Counted from the stretch's first letter, positions 34,060 through 46,674 are shown. The stretch is DNA of 64,000 bases from Mucor racemosus (GCA_027405735.1 JAPEHQ010000004.1:868001-932000), one strand, 5' to 3'. Made by a program: numbers and translations. Notes: generated by a model not told the origin, from the letters alone.

Positions 34060-34335
34060 TCTTTAAAAGCATCTCAGTCAAAAAAAAAAGTTGGTTACAA
34101 GATTGTTTTTACGACAGTACCACCTTTCTCCTTGTTCATTCAGATTTTTAAGATGTAAAAAAAAAAAAAAAAAACCGAAAAAGGATATTTTGAAAGCTAC
34201 ACGAACATTTTACCACGATGCTTCTTCAGGGCAATGATTCCATTCATCAAAAAAGACATTATTTAATACTCCCTCATATACCGTTGAGTGATTTAGATTA
34301 AATATACTCGCTAAAAATTTAGTGATCTAATAGAA
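34060..34335 (-). pseudogene. decayed coding-like sequence
   Basis: The reverse strand between 34335 and 34190 reads LNHSTVYEGVLNNVFFDEWN then HCPEEASW before a stop or a GTAAAA donor. After a poly-T tract another protein-like frame reads NEQGERWYCRKNNLV (34150-34090). The two do not join in one frame without splicing or a frameshift. It may be an upstream part of the gene represented by 33181-33276, or an independent remnant. No family recognised. Confidence 0.25.
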
Positions 34336-34639
34336 ATTGAGCATAAATTTCAATATCCAGATTAATTGATGTATTTTAGGACGACAACAAAAGTACAAAG
34401 ATAATGAGTAATCCCAATTTTAAGACTTTTAATATCGCAAGATCATGGGTGGTTGGGTGGTAGGGGCACACACCATGCTAAAGGGTAATATAGAAATTCA
34501 CATAGAAAATATAGAAAGCTATATTCAGATCTGCAATTTAAATATGTAACTACCCAATTAGAGCTAGTAAAGAGGTGCAATAAATATATAAGCTATATTT
34601 ATAAAAGAAAAAAAAAATAGATTCAAAATATTTAGTTAT

Positions 34640-34724
34640 CTTATCCACTGTTCATCTCGCTTTCTCTTTCTCCTTTTTTTTCTATTTCTCCTTTTTCTTT
34701 TTTTTCTACTTGAAATTATTCAAT
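34640..34724 (+). promoter_or_regulatory. pyrimidine-rich leader of the allantoinase gene
   Basis: CT-rich tract (about 34655-34712) ending CTACTTGAAATTATTCAAT directly before the ATG at 34725. No GATA-factor cluster is evident in the 200 bp upstream by eye, although GATA motifs are hard to judge in AT-rich DNA. Confidence 0.5.
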
Positions 34725-36292
34725 ATGACAGTAAACGAACAACAACATTATTTATTAGTCAAAGCACAAAATGCTATTTTGTCCTCTCAACACGCACAAG
34801 CTCCTGCTGAAGTTCTTATCAACCAGACAACCGGTAAAATTGTTGAAATTGCACTTGATAATAAGAAATGTACTACTGTTGTAAGTGAGGGTAACTTGCA
34901 AGTCATTCAACTCGATGACAATCAATTATTGATGCCTGGTTTAGTGGATGCTCATGGTAAGTCAGTTTTTAGAAGGCGAAATCAAAAAAAAAAAAAGTGC
35001 GGGGTAATAACAGAGACCTATTATAGTTCATTTGAATGAACCTGGACGTACTGAGTGGGAAGGTTTTGAAACAGGCACCAAGGCAGCAGCAGCAGGTGGT
35101 ATTTCAACCGTCATTGATATGCCTTTGAACGCTATTCCTCCCACAACTACCGTCGCTAATTTCGATACTAAGCTTGATGCTGCTAAAAATCAATGTCATG
35201 TTGATGTTGGATTCTGGGGTGGTGTTGTACCTGATAATGCTAATGATTTACCTGCTTTAATTGAAAAGGGTGTACGTGGTTTCAAATGTTTCTTAATTGA
35301 AAGTGGTGTGGATGAATTCCCTTGTGTTAATGAAGCTGAAGTTCGTTTAGCTATGGATAAAATGGTCAATTCTGATCGTGTATTATTGTTCCATGCTGAA
35401 ATGGAAGGTTGTGGAAAGATTGAAACAAAGCATGAACATGAGGAAAAGGAGGAATTAGATAGTCGTACATATGCTAGTTTCTTGAATTCTCGTCCTCAAT
35501 CTCTTGAAACTAATGCTATTGATATGATTATTCGTCTTACTCAAGAATATCATGAACAAGGTAAATCTGTAAATACTCACATTGTTCACCTTTCCGCTGC
35601 TTCTGCTGTCCCTGCTATTCGTGCTGCTAAGGCTGCTGGTGCGCCTCTTACAGTTGAAACATGTTTCCATTATCTTAACTTTACTTCTGAAGCAATCGAG
35701 GATGGTGCTACTCATTACAAATGTTGCCCTCCTATTCGTGAAGCTTCTAACCGCGAGAAGCTTTGGGAAGCTTTGTTAGATGGTACCATTGATTACGTTG
35801 TCAGTGATCATTCTCCTTGTACCGCTCAACTCAAGACACAAGAAACTGGTGATTTTGGACAAGCTTGGGGCGGTATTGCTAGTGTTCAATTCGGTTTACC
35901 TGTTCTTTGGACTGAAGGTCGCAAGCGTGGTGTTACGTAAGTGTCAATCGGGATTATTTATATGAAATTAGATACTAAATGTTATTCATATTTACAGTCT
36001 TCAACAAATTGCTCACTGGCTCAGTTACGCACCTGCCAAGAGAACCAATTTGAACCATAAGAAGGGTGAGATTCGTGTTGGTCATGATGGTGATCTTGTC
36101 ATTTGGCGTCCTGAATCCACATTTGAAGTTAATGTTGCTGATGTTCACTTTAAAAACAAATTGTCTCCTTATATTGGTGAAACTTTCTATGGTGCCGTTG
36201 ATCGTACCATTGTACGTGGATCCACTGCATACAGTCGTAAGGCACCTGGCCTCTTTGCTCAAGTTCCTTTTGGCCGTGCTTTACTTGAATAG
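34725..36292 (+). CDS. DAL1: allantoinase
   Basis: Hydrolyses allantoin to allantoate in purine catabolism, letting the fungus use urate-derived nitrogen. Three exons (34725-34956, 35027-35936, 35998-36292) give 478 residues, typical for the family. The amidohydrolase metal site is complete: [20 protein letters not shown] spans the first intron and carries the HxH pair, GFKCFL holds the Lys expected to be carboxylated, LFHAEMEG and THIVHLS supply further His ligands, and DYVVSDHSPC supplies the catalytic Asp. The C-terminal EIRVGHDGDLVIWRPE closes the beta-sandwich domain. The ATG is preceded by a CT-rich leader, and the first residues MTVNEQQHYLLVKAQNAILS are a normal allantoinase start. No other ureide-pathway gene is adjacent. 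Identification secure. Confidence 0.96.
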
Positions 36293-36514
36293 ATAATAAT
36301 AATACGTATACATATATCCCCCCATTTCACTTTTGTCCTTTCACGCACTTTTTTTTTTGTAATTAGAAATATATCTATGATACACCATTCTTGAAACAAA
36401 TAAATAAAATAGTTTTGTAATGTAATATTTACTCTTGATTATTATACAATGGTTTTGTAATGTCGTATCTATTCTTGCAACAAATAACAGAGATGATTAT
36501 AAAGTTATATATAC

Positions 36515-37156
36515 CATCGATTCAAGCTTTTCAAACTTTGGATTCCATACATCTAATTCAGATAACCCTTCTTCTGTATCCTCTTTGAACGCTATATCAA
36601 ATTCATCCAAATCCTTGCATTTAATTCATACGAGAAAATTGGTCATTGTACCCATTTGATTGTCATGATAAATCTTTTTATCAGTGCATCATGCCTTTTT
36701 GCAATTCTTTATAATGCGTTTATACGTCTTGGAATCAGTTTCAATCTTCACCATGCAGCAATCGCTTTGAAATAAACCGTTGTTGCTCAAATAATATGCT
36801 TATTGACCAGAGTTGAGTAAGGTATTATGGTAGGAGGTAAGCCGAGTAGAGTAAGACTTTACCTTTAATGACAATCTATGTACAACGGTTGAGGGGAAAA
36901 AAACAGCTCAAGATTAAGTGAGCGTTTCATGATTATGCAGCCTCTGTCGATAATCAGATGCTCAAGATTTGGCATGAGTTTTGACAAGTTTGGTACTGAA
37001 ACTTGATGTATACATGAGTCTTTTAACCTCTAATTCGACAAGTTTACCATTTAGATAAATTAGTTTACTCTGGAATTCAATATGTCGAGATTTGGCTTTT
37101 AGATATTTCAGAACAGCAATGCATGATCTTTCCTTGATTGTAGGCAAATTATACAC
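36515..37156 (-). pseudogene. decayed gene, single frame with six stops, unknown family
   Basis: From the ATG at 37156 (MYNLPTIKERSCIAVLKYLK) the reverse strand keeps one reading frame for about 214 codons to ATG 36515 without any frameshift, interrupted by TGA at 36962, then TAA and TGA shortly after, TAA near 36798, and TGA near 36690 and 36610. Protein-like segments include QSKLIYLNGKLVELEVKRLM, CMVKIETDSKTYKRIIKNCK and DLDEFDIAFKEDTEEGLSEL. It ends at KLESM followed by GTATAT, a possible donor. All stops are TAA or TGA, as C-to-T change of CAA or CGA would give. No family recognised. It lies between allantoinase and the synaptojanin gene. Confidence 0.55.
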
Positions 37157-37539
37157 AAAAAGACAAAATAAAAAATATCATCATACATAATCAACCTCAA
37201 ATCAGTTACTTGAAGCATAATATTTGCGATATCGATGTATTATTGTTTAGTAAAATTTCTTTCAAAATGAGGATGCGTGTTTTGACAAGTTGGATCAACG
37301 ATTGATTTTGAATTACATCAAGATAATTTACATCAAGCTTAACTTATTTCTTCCCGAGAGAAAAGTATACACTATTCTATTATATATATATATCTTGTTA
37401 AAATCATTAGATACGATGCAATTTAGATAAAAGAAAATAATTATTATGAGTAAATGTTGTATAAATTGTATGCAAAAAAAGTGAAGGGGTAATTTTAAAA
37501 TAGTTATATAAATACATAATTACTTTTTTTTTTTTTTTT

Positions 37540-40500
37540 TTAAGATTGCTTGTTGTTCCAGAATCCAATGACGCTAGATACATTATTGTTGTTACCATTG
37601 GTAGTGGTAATCGGTGGCGATGAGTTGCTACCGTTGGTAAATGATTTGTCACTTGTCATGGAAGTTCCGTTTGTTAAGGAAGGACCTTGATAAGACACAG
37701 GACTTAGCGGTGTCCATTCACTATCAGATTGTAAAGAGCTGGGAAACTTTAAACTGCTTCCTCCCGTTACTGCAAACAAAAATGTCAGCAATTGCATTGA
37801 ATACTTTGGTAGAAAGATGTTACTTACATATAAAGCCATCCTCCTCAAAAGGATTTTGATTGCATGCACGAGTTTTATCAGCTTTTGGAATGTCTATGTA
37901 CGAGGTTAATATGTGATGTGCGTAACTCAAATAGCAATAGTATTACCTTGACCATCTTCCCACCACTTTTTACTATCAGAGCTAGGAGGAGGAACTAGAC
38001 AGAATACTATTAATCACATATTCATTAATGCATATTCCCTAAAAGCTTACAATCAGTCGAATCAAAAGAAAGGTCTACAAGTGTATCTACAAAGGAATCT
38101 GACAATTTCGTCGAGCTAGTATTTGGAACTGTATTCTTTCGTCTAGGAAGCTCAGGTGGAGGAGTTGAACGAACTTCAATCGAACTCAAACTTTGGTATA
38201 GCTCCTTTTGTAGTTTGACCTTGGCTTCATGATCTAAGGTCAAGATCTATATTTGAATATTAGAAACTAATATAAATTGAATTAGTTTCATTTTACTTAC
38301 ATCTGCTTCAAATAATGCAAGAACTACACACACAGTTGGCTAGTTAGTGGTTGTGTTTGTTTGTTTTGCTTTTATTATAGTACCTGGTCTATGATCTGAT
38401 GTACGTAATTCTGCACGAGAATATTGGAGTTGATTTAGCTGTGCCCCTTTGAATAAAATACGATCTGTCCAACCAGGAATTCTTTGCTTTTCACTATTTC
38501 ATGTAAAATTTAGCATGAGAATTACATATATATTTTTTTTTACTGGTTTAATGCATTGTATACCTGGTGTCATAGACATCTGTTCCATTATCGTATTTAT
38601 AAGTAGGTAAGAAAGTAATGTATCCTTCTTGATAGCCGTTGAATACTCTCCCTTGACGCATTTCTCTTGAGAGCTATTACGTTTCCTTTTTGATTAGATG
38701 TCTAAAAAAACAAAATATATTATGAAATTTACCTGATCATTTCTGAATAAAGCTTCAATGTTGCCTTCACTTGCATATAGGCGTGCCTATAAGAATATTA
38801 TCAGCATAAATACGATGATTGTTTCAACTAAAATTATACCTCTTCGTTTGGTAGAGAAACTCGATAGTTTAAATCGCTCACCCAAATGATATTACTACAA
38901 GGTCAATCACAAGAAATTTAGATGATGTTTCCACATGTTGGATTTCCAACAAAACTTACTCATGACTATCGATTGTTTTGCCTCTCAAAAAACGAAGCCC
39001 TTCGTTTATAGTTCGATAATCGGCATTACGATCATCAACATTTGAATGTCCTGAAGCTAAATGCGCTGCAACAAAGCAGAAACTTGTGTCGCCATAATCC
39101 ATGCGAATGGCTACAGCGCCCTTGTTTCCAGCAATGCCCATAATACCAGTCTAAACCACATACAGTAAATACGCATATCTCTTTTAAACACTTTATTTGC
39201 ATATACCTTTTTGATCGAGGTTTCTACATTTCTAATTTCGTCTACAATATCTGATTTTACAAACACAATAAGAGCTGCACCAACTAATTGATTAGATCTA
39301 AGCATTGTGTATTTAGATTTGGCTCCTGATCGAGAATTTAGTGTGGTTTCTATTTGCTGCTCCCAAATCTTTCGTTTTTCTGCATCTGTTGCCATGACCT
39401 GTTGTGGAGATAGTTCTACAATTTCCTGGAAGCCTACAACATAAATATCTGGCTCTTCTTCATTCCCTGTCAAAGCGAAATGTTAAGGTATGAATTCATC
39501 ATGATGAAGATCTATATTTACATCTGAAATGTTGGAGTAGCCATGGATCCAGTACTTCGCCTTTGAATCCCTTTCCATTTAGATTGTAAGATCCACTGAA
39601 AATTGTAATTCTACGACTGCTCGAGTACTCTTTCACTCTTTTTGTTAATTGTCGAGTGACATTATCACTGATAGGATCATGAATACCAATGCTGGCTTGG
39701 TTGGCTAATTTTCCTAGTAACTGATCAATTACTTCCTGCTTTGCTTTATCTTGGAAATTGTTGATATAAAATCGATTTACTGATTTTGTTGCATCGCTCA
39801 ATACATTCATAAATGTCACTTTTCCAGTTCTTGTAAATGCTGATTTCAAAGCACCTGTACCTGCATAAATTTTAGATAAACTATCGCCATTTTCGGCCCA
39901 GAGATGTGAATGTCGAGACATAACTCTTTCTAAATTGATGTATCTTTCCTTGAAACGGTGTTGTATATAGTTGCTTAATACTCTTCTGGATATGACGTTT
40001 TGTACAAGATTTGTTCTATCCAGACAATCCATACAATTTGTACGAAATACTCCTTTTTGTGTAAAAATTATTTGATTGTCGTCAGTATCCATCAAAAAGA
40101 ATCCATAATTATCCAAATATCGAGCAATATCACTCATCAAAATGGCTACATTGTCGTAGTTTCCACCTCTACATTCAGCATGTAAATCAAAATTGACCAT
40201 TTTCACTGCATTTTCATCATAACCGAGTTGATTTACTGCCGTGTTGAATTCATTGCTTAAAAGTGTTTCCCCCCCTGATGTATCTCTTTGGGATAAAAGA
40301 TTGATGTTACACACGGCATTGTAGCGATCAAGTAGTTCATCGAAATGTCTGTTCACAGCAGGTTGAGTTGCAGCAGAGCCTCTGGATATCTGAATTTTAT
40401 GTTGAACCAATTGCATGCCTTGTTGCTCCCAAAACACTTTATATGCTACATTAGAAATCATGGATTGTTTGTAAAATAAAAACATACCTGGTACGCTTCC

Positions 40501-41524
40501 TCTAATCTGTGTATAAGAAAAACAAATCCTATCTGAATAAAGTACTGTTTCGGTCTAATATAAAATATTTTAAATTACATTTTCTTCAATTTGAAAGCTC
40601 TTGAAAACCAACCTCTACAAAATTAGCAACATGTCCGTTATCGTCTATGCCTCTTGAATTGAATCGAGTACCAGCACGTTGACAGCTTAGCTTTGAAATA
40701 ACTGACAATTCGAATTTTTCATTGTCGATGTCTACAACTTCTACACCTACATACCCTCTAATTGCAAATACTAAAAATCCTCCACGATCAAGATCCATTT
40801 GCTTTTTTCTATCCAATTTGGATCTAAAATCCAATAATCCAGATACCAAAAATTGATTCCACAAAAAGTGTTCATCAAATGAGTGAACACCCAGAGATGC
40901 TTTTGAGGTACTAATAATTGAAATGAGCAATCCAATCAACATGTGAAAATATAGAGTTTCTTACCGAGCTTGCACAGTCTTTGTCAAGTCAAAATCTGGA
41001 GTAAAATAAAAGCTACCCACCGAGAATAATTTCTGCAATTGAGCGCATGGATGCTGTATAACATTACCATTGCTAGGTTGGTCCCAATCATCATCCCAAC
41101 TTGCTGGGTCAACAAAATCATCATAATTGTTCGAAGAAAGGGAATAAAATGATACTGATAGAATCTTGTACACTTCTTCTCCTGCTCTAATTCTTCCGAC
41201 AGACACACAATCTGTAACAATTGCAACAAAGCATTCTAAAAATAGTCTCATTTAGTAATGGAATACCTTGAGCGTGTATATATATATACACATATTACCA
41301 GATTGCACAGTAATTAACCCCAAACATCCAAATACTGGACGCGAGTTAAGTATACGCCATTGGTTGTCTTCAAACTCTGATGGACCATACAGCTTGGCTA
41401 TTGCTCGACTACTGGAGCCTTCATATTCCTCAAAAACTAATACACCCGATGGCGCTTCCTCTAAAACTGTTGGACGTAAAGCAAGTGCTCTCGGATTTTC
41501 TCTCAAAAGCAAGTGTGTTTGCAT
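37540..41524 (-). CDS. synaptojanin-type inositol polyphosphate 5-phosphatase
   Basis: Dual lipid phosphatase related to yeast Inp51/52/53 and animal synaptojanin; removes 4- and 5-phosphates from phosphoinositides during endocytosis. Many exons; about 1050 residues. The N terminus [20 protein letters not shown] begins a Sac domain whose catalytic CX5R is in [12 protein letters not shown] (about 40006-40041). The 5-phosphatase domain has [85 protein letters not shown] and TSDHRPV. The tail has a proline-rich [10 protein letters not shown] and an NPF motif (NQNPFEED, 37847-37855), ligands for SH3 and EH domains. Ser replaces the usual Gly in W.GD.NYR. The start was chosen by similarity of the first residues to yeast homologues; exon ends in the 37.8-39.0 kb part were not all resolved. 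Confidence 0.92.
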
Positions 41525-42684
41525 TTTTATTTTTATTTAGTGTAGGTGTACTTTCTTCTTACTTGGAAAAAAAGAAAAGGTGCCAAGAATTGTATAATTT
41601 AGAAAATAAAAAAGAGTGTGTAAGTGTATACAGTAGTATCTTTTGCACTTTAAATACAGACGATGATGATGATTTGAAATTATTTATTAAATTTCAGACA
41701 TTTTAATTCAACAGGGTTCACTCTTTGAACAATGAAACATTTCTTTCATATCCTTGCCTATTTCTCATCTTTTTTACACATAATATATAACTGTCAGTCG
41801 GCCATATGTTTATGGATAGAAGCAGTGAAAAATCCCGAATATCATACAACGCTTTCCATATAAAAAACTCCAATGAGTTCAATTACCAAATGATAGTGTA
41901 ATCTATAGTCATACAATTCGGCAACGATTACTGTTTTAGGGTTTCATGGATAATATACGGATTGTTTAGGCCTTTACTCGATTAATTCATCCGTGATTAC
42001 TTGTCATTCGATAGAGTTTTCTCGATGCATAAACATATTTGAGTCGTCAGAGCGCATTTAAAAATTACTAGAATTGTTTGAAATGTACATTTACTTTGAA
42101 AAAAAAAAGCCTTAATTTATAGAGTATATAAAGGGCTATATTTTGAATATATGATATAATCAACTATAAAATTATACCATTGTTTTATAATTTTGTTATG
42201 TTTTGCATCAAAACAGAGCATCCGATGTTTAAAACACCGATATACCTGTATTCATTGAATATCTATACAAAAGTTGTAATTCTCATATGTATATCAGAAA
42301 AAAAAATGTAGAAACGTTACAAACATGGCAAGCTACATGAAAATAAAAAAAAGGGTTGATCAACTACTTTTATAACGATGAAAAAAACCTTTTAAAACCA
42401 TATTCTGAATTTTAATGCTTGTTAATCGCGACAAAAAAAGGTACATATCGTCAAGGTTTACATATCAAATACTTCAAGTTTTTATATGTAGTCTTTATTG
42501 ATAATAACGCTTTGGTTCTTGCAAGAAATACACCATGTGAAAACTTTTAATATATAAAGTTCATGTATCTGTATGAAGCTATTGTAGTCGGATCATCCAA
42601 TTACATCAAGCCAGCTTCATTGGGTTATAAAAAGCAATTTAAGAAATGTAAACTTTGATTTCTTTTTTCGTGTTTTAATATAAA
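41525..42684. other. divergent intergenic region
   Basis: Shared upstream region of the synaptojanin (-) and EI24-type (+) genes. AT-rich, no supported gene, no repeat shared with the rest of the window. The frames overlapping 41268-41706 on the plus strand are antisense to the first synaptojanin exon. Confidence 0.5.
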
Positions 42685-43758
42685 ATGCTTAAATTATCAC
42701 CAACTACGCACCTGAAATACTTTACAAAGGGAATAAGAGAAGCTTTCAACTGGAGTCGAGTTATTAATCTCATCACAACGTAAACGAATAAAACAACCTG
42801 AATCATAGATTCCAGATATTTATTTGACGCTTTTGTATAATAGTTCAAAAACCGTTCAACAAACTTTACTAAAAAGCCTAGCATTGAATGGTGTTGTTTA
42901 TTTGGGCATTCTTATCATATTAGAAACGTTTTATAATACACCGGATCATCATTTATTTGGATATTCATATACTGTTAGTACTATTATAGATGTGCGAAAT
43001 TATGATTTAACTTTTTTTTATTTATTTACTAGGATTTGACAGGTTATCCATTATACCTCATATGTCTCGTAGTCAATTCAAAGTTTTACAGTAAAATTGC
43101 ACAACATCAAGCGCCAGAACAACAAATGTCAATTGATTTAGTGACATCGATCAATACCATTATTTTGTATGGAAATTTTGCATTATTCATCACATTTTTG
43201 AGGTGCATTCCATTTGTGGGATCGGTTTTGTCATTTCTTATATATTGCATTGTCATGTCTTATTATTGCTTCGAGTAAGTAATGTATATAACAAATTGCA
43301 AACAAAAATCAATACTCAATATTTCTAGATATAAATGGATCAATCAGGATTGGACAATTGAGCAACGCATGGTTTACGCAGAAGAACATTGGGCATATTG
43401 CTTAGGTTTTGGCTTGCCTGCAACCACAATTACATTCTTTCTATCTACATTAAGAGCAGGTGGTGTATTTGCATTGATATATCCTAGTGTAAGTCTATTG
43501 AAATATTCAATTTTATATGAAATTAACGGGGATCTTAAACAGTACATTATGATGGCATCTGTTGCATCGCCCGAGCCATTATCAACACATGTAGCCAATT
43601 CAACCGAGCCCTTTGCTCTACCTTTCCGAGCGCCTGTCTTCTTTGTCATTAGGCTTATGAATCAAGCCATCATTCAAGCAATTCGAACATTAGGTGGATC
43701 AAAAGGCGAAACTTTTGTAGTAGAAAACAAGAAGGATAATTTAGGTAAACTGGTTTAA
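42685..43758 (+). CDS. EI24-family multi-pass membrane protein
   Basis: Four exons (42685-42779, 42844-42973, 43033-43274, 43329-43758) give 298 residues in frame. The first exon MLKLSPTTHLKYFTKGIREA is joined by an acceptor at 42843, chosen because it alone keeps frame into SKTVQQTLLKSLALNG. Several hydrophobic segments follow (for example GVVYLGILIILETF, LVTSINTIILYGNFALFITF, VGSVLSFLIYCIVMSYYCFE). The stretch WTIEQRMVYAEEHWAYCLGF then GLPATTITFFLSTLRAGGVF is characteristic of the EI24 domain family, which includes animal EI24 (an ER protein linked to autophagy) and yeast outer-spore-wall proteins of the Lds/Rrt8 type. FALPFRAPVFFVIR near the end may be amphipathic. The exact role here is not known. 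Nop9 starts 127 bp downstream on the same strand. Confidence 0.82.
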
Positions 43759-43884
43759 TGGACTGGTTATTCTATAGATACTAGTCACCATAAGCAGAGA
43801 TATTAAATCAAAAAAAAAAAATAAAAAAATAAAAAATAAAAAACAAAAAAAAACTTTTTCAATACATACAGCAACTTTATAACT

Positions 43885-46108
43885 ATGCCTCGTGTTGAAA
43901 GAAAAGGTCGTTCTAATAAAAAGAGAGGAAAGAAGGGAGGAAAGAAAGAGGATGTCGAGCAAGATACCCAAGCAATTAACATTACTCCTGGAGAATCCAT
44001 GGAGATTGATTCCACTCCTAAACCCGTAGCCACTCAAGAAGGTCCCGGTGGTGTTGTCTTTAATGATCAACATTTCCAAGCTGCTCATTTCGGTGAAGTT
44101 GATGAAGAATTACTTGGTTATTTCAAAAACGTAGAACAAACATTGGACGATCCTCATTTCGAAACTGGTGAAGGTAAAAAAAAAAAAAAAGAATTGACAG
44201 ATCATAATGCAACATTGGCACTAACATTTGTTTTTTTTTTTGACAGATCAAAGATTATTTGTCGAGAATGTTTATACTGAAGTCGATGGCAATGAATTCC
44301 GTCTTTCCACTAATTATTCTTGCTCTTTGATCCTCGAAAAGTTACTCAAAGTGTCTGATTCATTCCAACTTCGTGTGTTTATGGATAAATTAAGCGGAAA
44401 AACTGTTGAATTATTTGCTCATCGTTTCGCTTCTCATGTTTGTCAAACTCTTTTAACATTGGCAGCTGATGTAGTTGAGCGTGAGCAATTGGAAGGTGTT
44501 TCAGGCAATGATACATCTCCCGTCAAGGAAGGTGAGGGTGAGCTTTTGTCAATGGAAAAACTTATCCTTGGTGTTTGTGAAGACATCAAGCCTCATGTTG
44601 GTGGTCTCATTTCTCAACAATTTGCCTCTCATGATATTCGTATTTTGCTATTTGTTTTGGCTGGTAAACGTATTGATGAATCTGGAGATATCAGGGGTCA
44701 ATTGAGAAGTAAAAAGTCTACTCAATATAAAAAGGAAAACAATGATACATTTACAAAGGTAAAAATTCTGTAATTCGTTGATCTATACAAACAGTTGTAT
44801 TAAATTGTATTAATTCTTGTAGTCTAATGTCCGTTTAACACCTACCAGAAATGTTCCTGATTCTTTCAAGGCCATGTTCAGAACACTTACAACCGAATTG
44901 GCTATCAATATGTCTGAAACTGAAGTTCGTACATTATCAGTCCACAAAGTCGCTAACCCTGTTTTGCAGGTAAATATTTAGATTTCAAATTTGGTTTACA
45001 CATGACTAACTGCTATATCCTGTTTTAGCTTTTGTTGGAGATGCAAGAGAATGATAAAGAAGGTCAAAAGGCCAAAAATATCCTTATTGATCGTATTCTA
45101 TGGGGTATTGTTACTGATATTGATTCCAAGGAAGAGAACAGAGATAGAGATTCTTGGTTCGAAACCATGATTCGTGATCCTGTTGGCTCCCATCTTTTAG
45201 AAGTTATTGTCAAATGTGCACCAGATGCCATTTATAGAAAGATTTTCAAGACTTATTTAAAAGGAAAACTTGAAAAGTTCAGCATGCATCCTATCGCCAA
45301 CTTTGTTATTCAAAACTTGATTACTCATGTCAGAAAATCCAAGCAACTTGATCAAATGATGGCAGAACTCGGCAAATCATTCGAAAAGCTATTAAAGTTT
45401 GGTAAATACGGTGTTATTCGTAGTCTAGTAGATGCCTCGGTTAGAATGGAGTCATCTCAAAAAGCTGTTGTGGATGCCATTGCTGTAGCATTACATATGA
45501 CTGAAGACTCTCATCGTAAAGAATTTGTTAATTGTTGTATGCGTATGTGGACATTTGAACAATGGAATGAAGCATCAGAAGATGAAAAATTAGATTTATA
45601 TAAATTCCATTTACAAGGATCCTTAATTGTTCAAGGTATTATGAAGATGGAAGCTGATGTGAACGCTATTGTCACAAATAGTTTCTTGTCACAAAGACCT
45701 GATACAGTTTATCGATGGTGTTTCTCTCCTGCTGGTTCCAGAGCATTCGAATCCATTGTTGCTTCACCTAATGTAAACATTAAAATGAAAAAGAAGATCA
45801 TGCGTGATTTATCTGGTAAATACACAGCACTTGCAAAGGATAAATTTGGTAGCCATATTCTCGATAAATGTTGGGCTGCTGCTGATATCGATTCCAAAGA
45901 AAAGATTGCTGCTGAATTAGTGAAGCATGAACATGAATTAGCTAGTCATTACATTGGTAAAAGTATTCTTTGGACATGTAAGATTGATCAATACAAGAGA
46001 AGACATGATGATTGGGTTGAAAGAGAGAAGGGCGCTGAACGTAAGCGTGAAATGTTTAGAGATATTCTTGATGACACACCTGTCGACAAGAAACGTAAAT
46101 TTGCATAA
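43885..46108 (+). CDS. NOP9: Nop9, pumilio-like ribosome biogenesis protein
   Basis: Nucleolar Pumilio-fold RNA-binding protein required for small-subunit rRNA processing; in yeast it binds near ITS1 and delays Nob1 cleavage. Exons 43885-44173, 44247-44758, 44823-44969 and 45029-46108 give 675 residues, matching the family. The basic N terminus MPRVERKGRSNKKRGKKGGK is typical. Puf-like repeats are visible throughout, e.g. ANYSCSLILEKLL-type helices at 44300, RFASHVCQTLLTLAADVVER, QFASHDIRILLFVLAGKR, DPVGSHLLEVIVKCAPDAIY, HPIANFVIQNLITHVRKSKQ, KYGVIRSLVDASVRMES and KDKFGSHILDKCWAAADID. The end HYIGKSILWTCKIDQYKRRH and DDWVEREKGAERKREMF followed by KKRKFA is a hallmark of Nop9. Intron 1 carries opposed poly-A and poly-T tracts. 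Confidence 0.95.
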
Positions 46109-46674
46109 TTTTTTTCCATAATACATATTTAAAATAAACTGTACAAAAAAAAAACAAATGGGGATATAGTATCTTTTTTCTTATAATCTCGTGAAAATAT
46201 TTCAGACGAAACACATTCTTTTTTGTAACTATTATTACTGAAGATCATAGCGATTGTGTAACTTGCAGAAATTTGCGTACTGTGTGCTAAATGACGGGAA
46301 AAAGCAAGGAGATATCGCATTTATATTAGCTTCATAGATTCAACCTAGTAGATATCCATCGTTGATAACATTTTATACATGAATATCAATCAATCAAAAC
46401 ATCACACAGATCAAACAATGACACACCATACTTCAAACACGAGGCTTTTTGTTGTTGAATCAACTTCACATGCCGATACATTTAAACTTTGATGTCAGGG
46501 GGATCACATGAAATTAATCAATATTTAATAAGCTCGGACATACTAAGGGGTTCTTGTTGCTTGAATTAAAGCATTACTTTCACATGCAAATACTGAATTT
46601 CATATAAATATCTTCAAATGTTTTGAAAACTAAGGTTGTTTATTATATCTACATAATAATATATTATTAACAAA
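46109..46674. other. intergenic region
   Basis: 566 bp between Nop9 and the RRM-protein gene. AT-rich, no supported feature besides probable poly-A signals (AATAAACTG at 46132 for Nop9). Confidence 0.5.

Noticed and set aside
36435..36659. Plus-strand 74-codon ORF
   Set aside because: It is antisense to the longer, more protein-like decayed reverse-strand frame ending at 36515.
41268..41706. Plus-strand ORFs of 90 and 108 codons
   Set aside because: Antisense shadow of the first synaptojanin exon, whose Sac-domain coding sense is clear.
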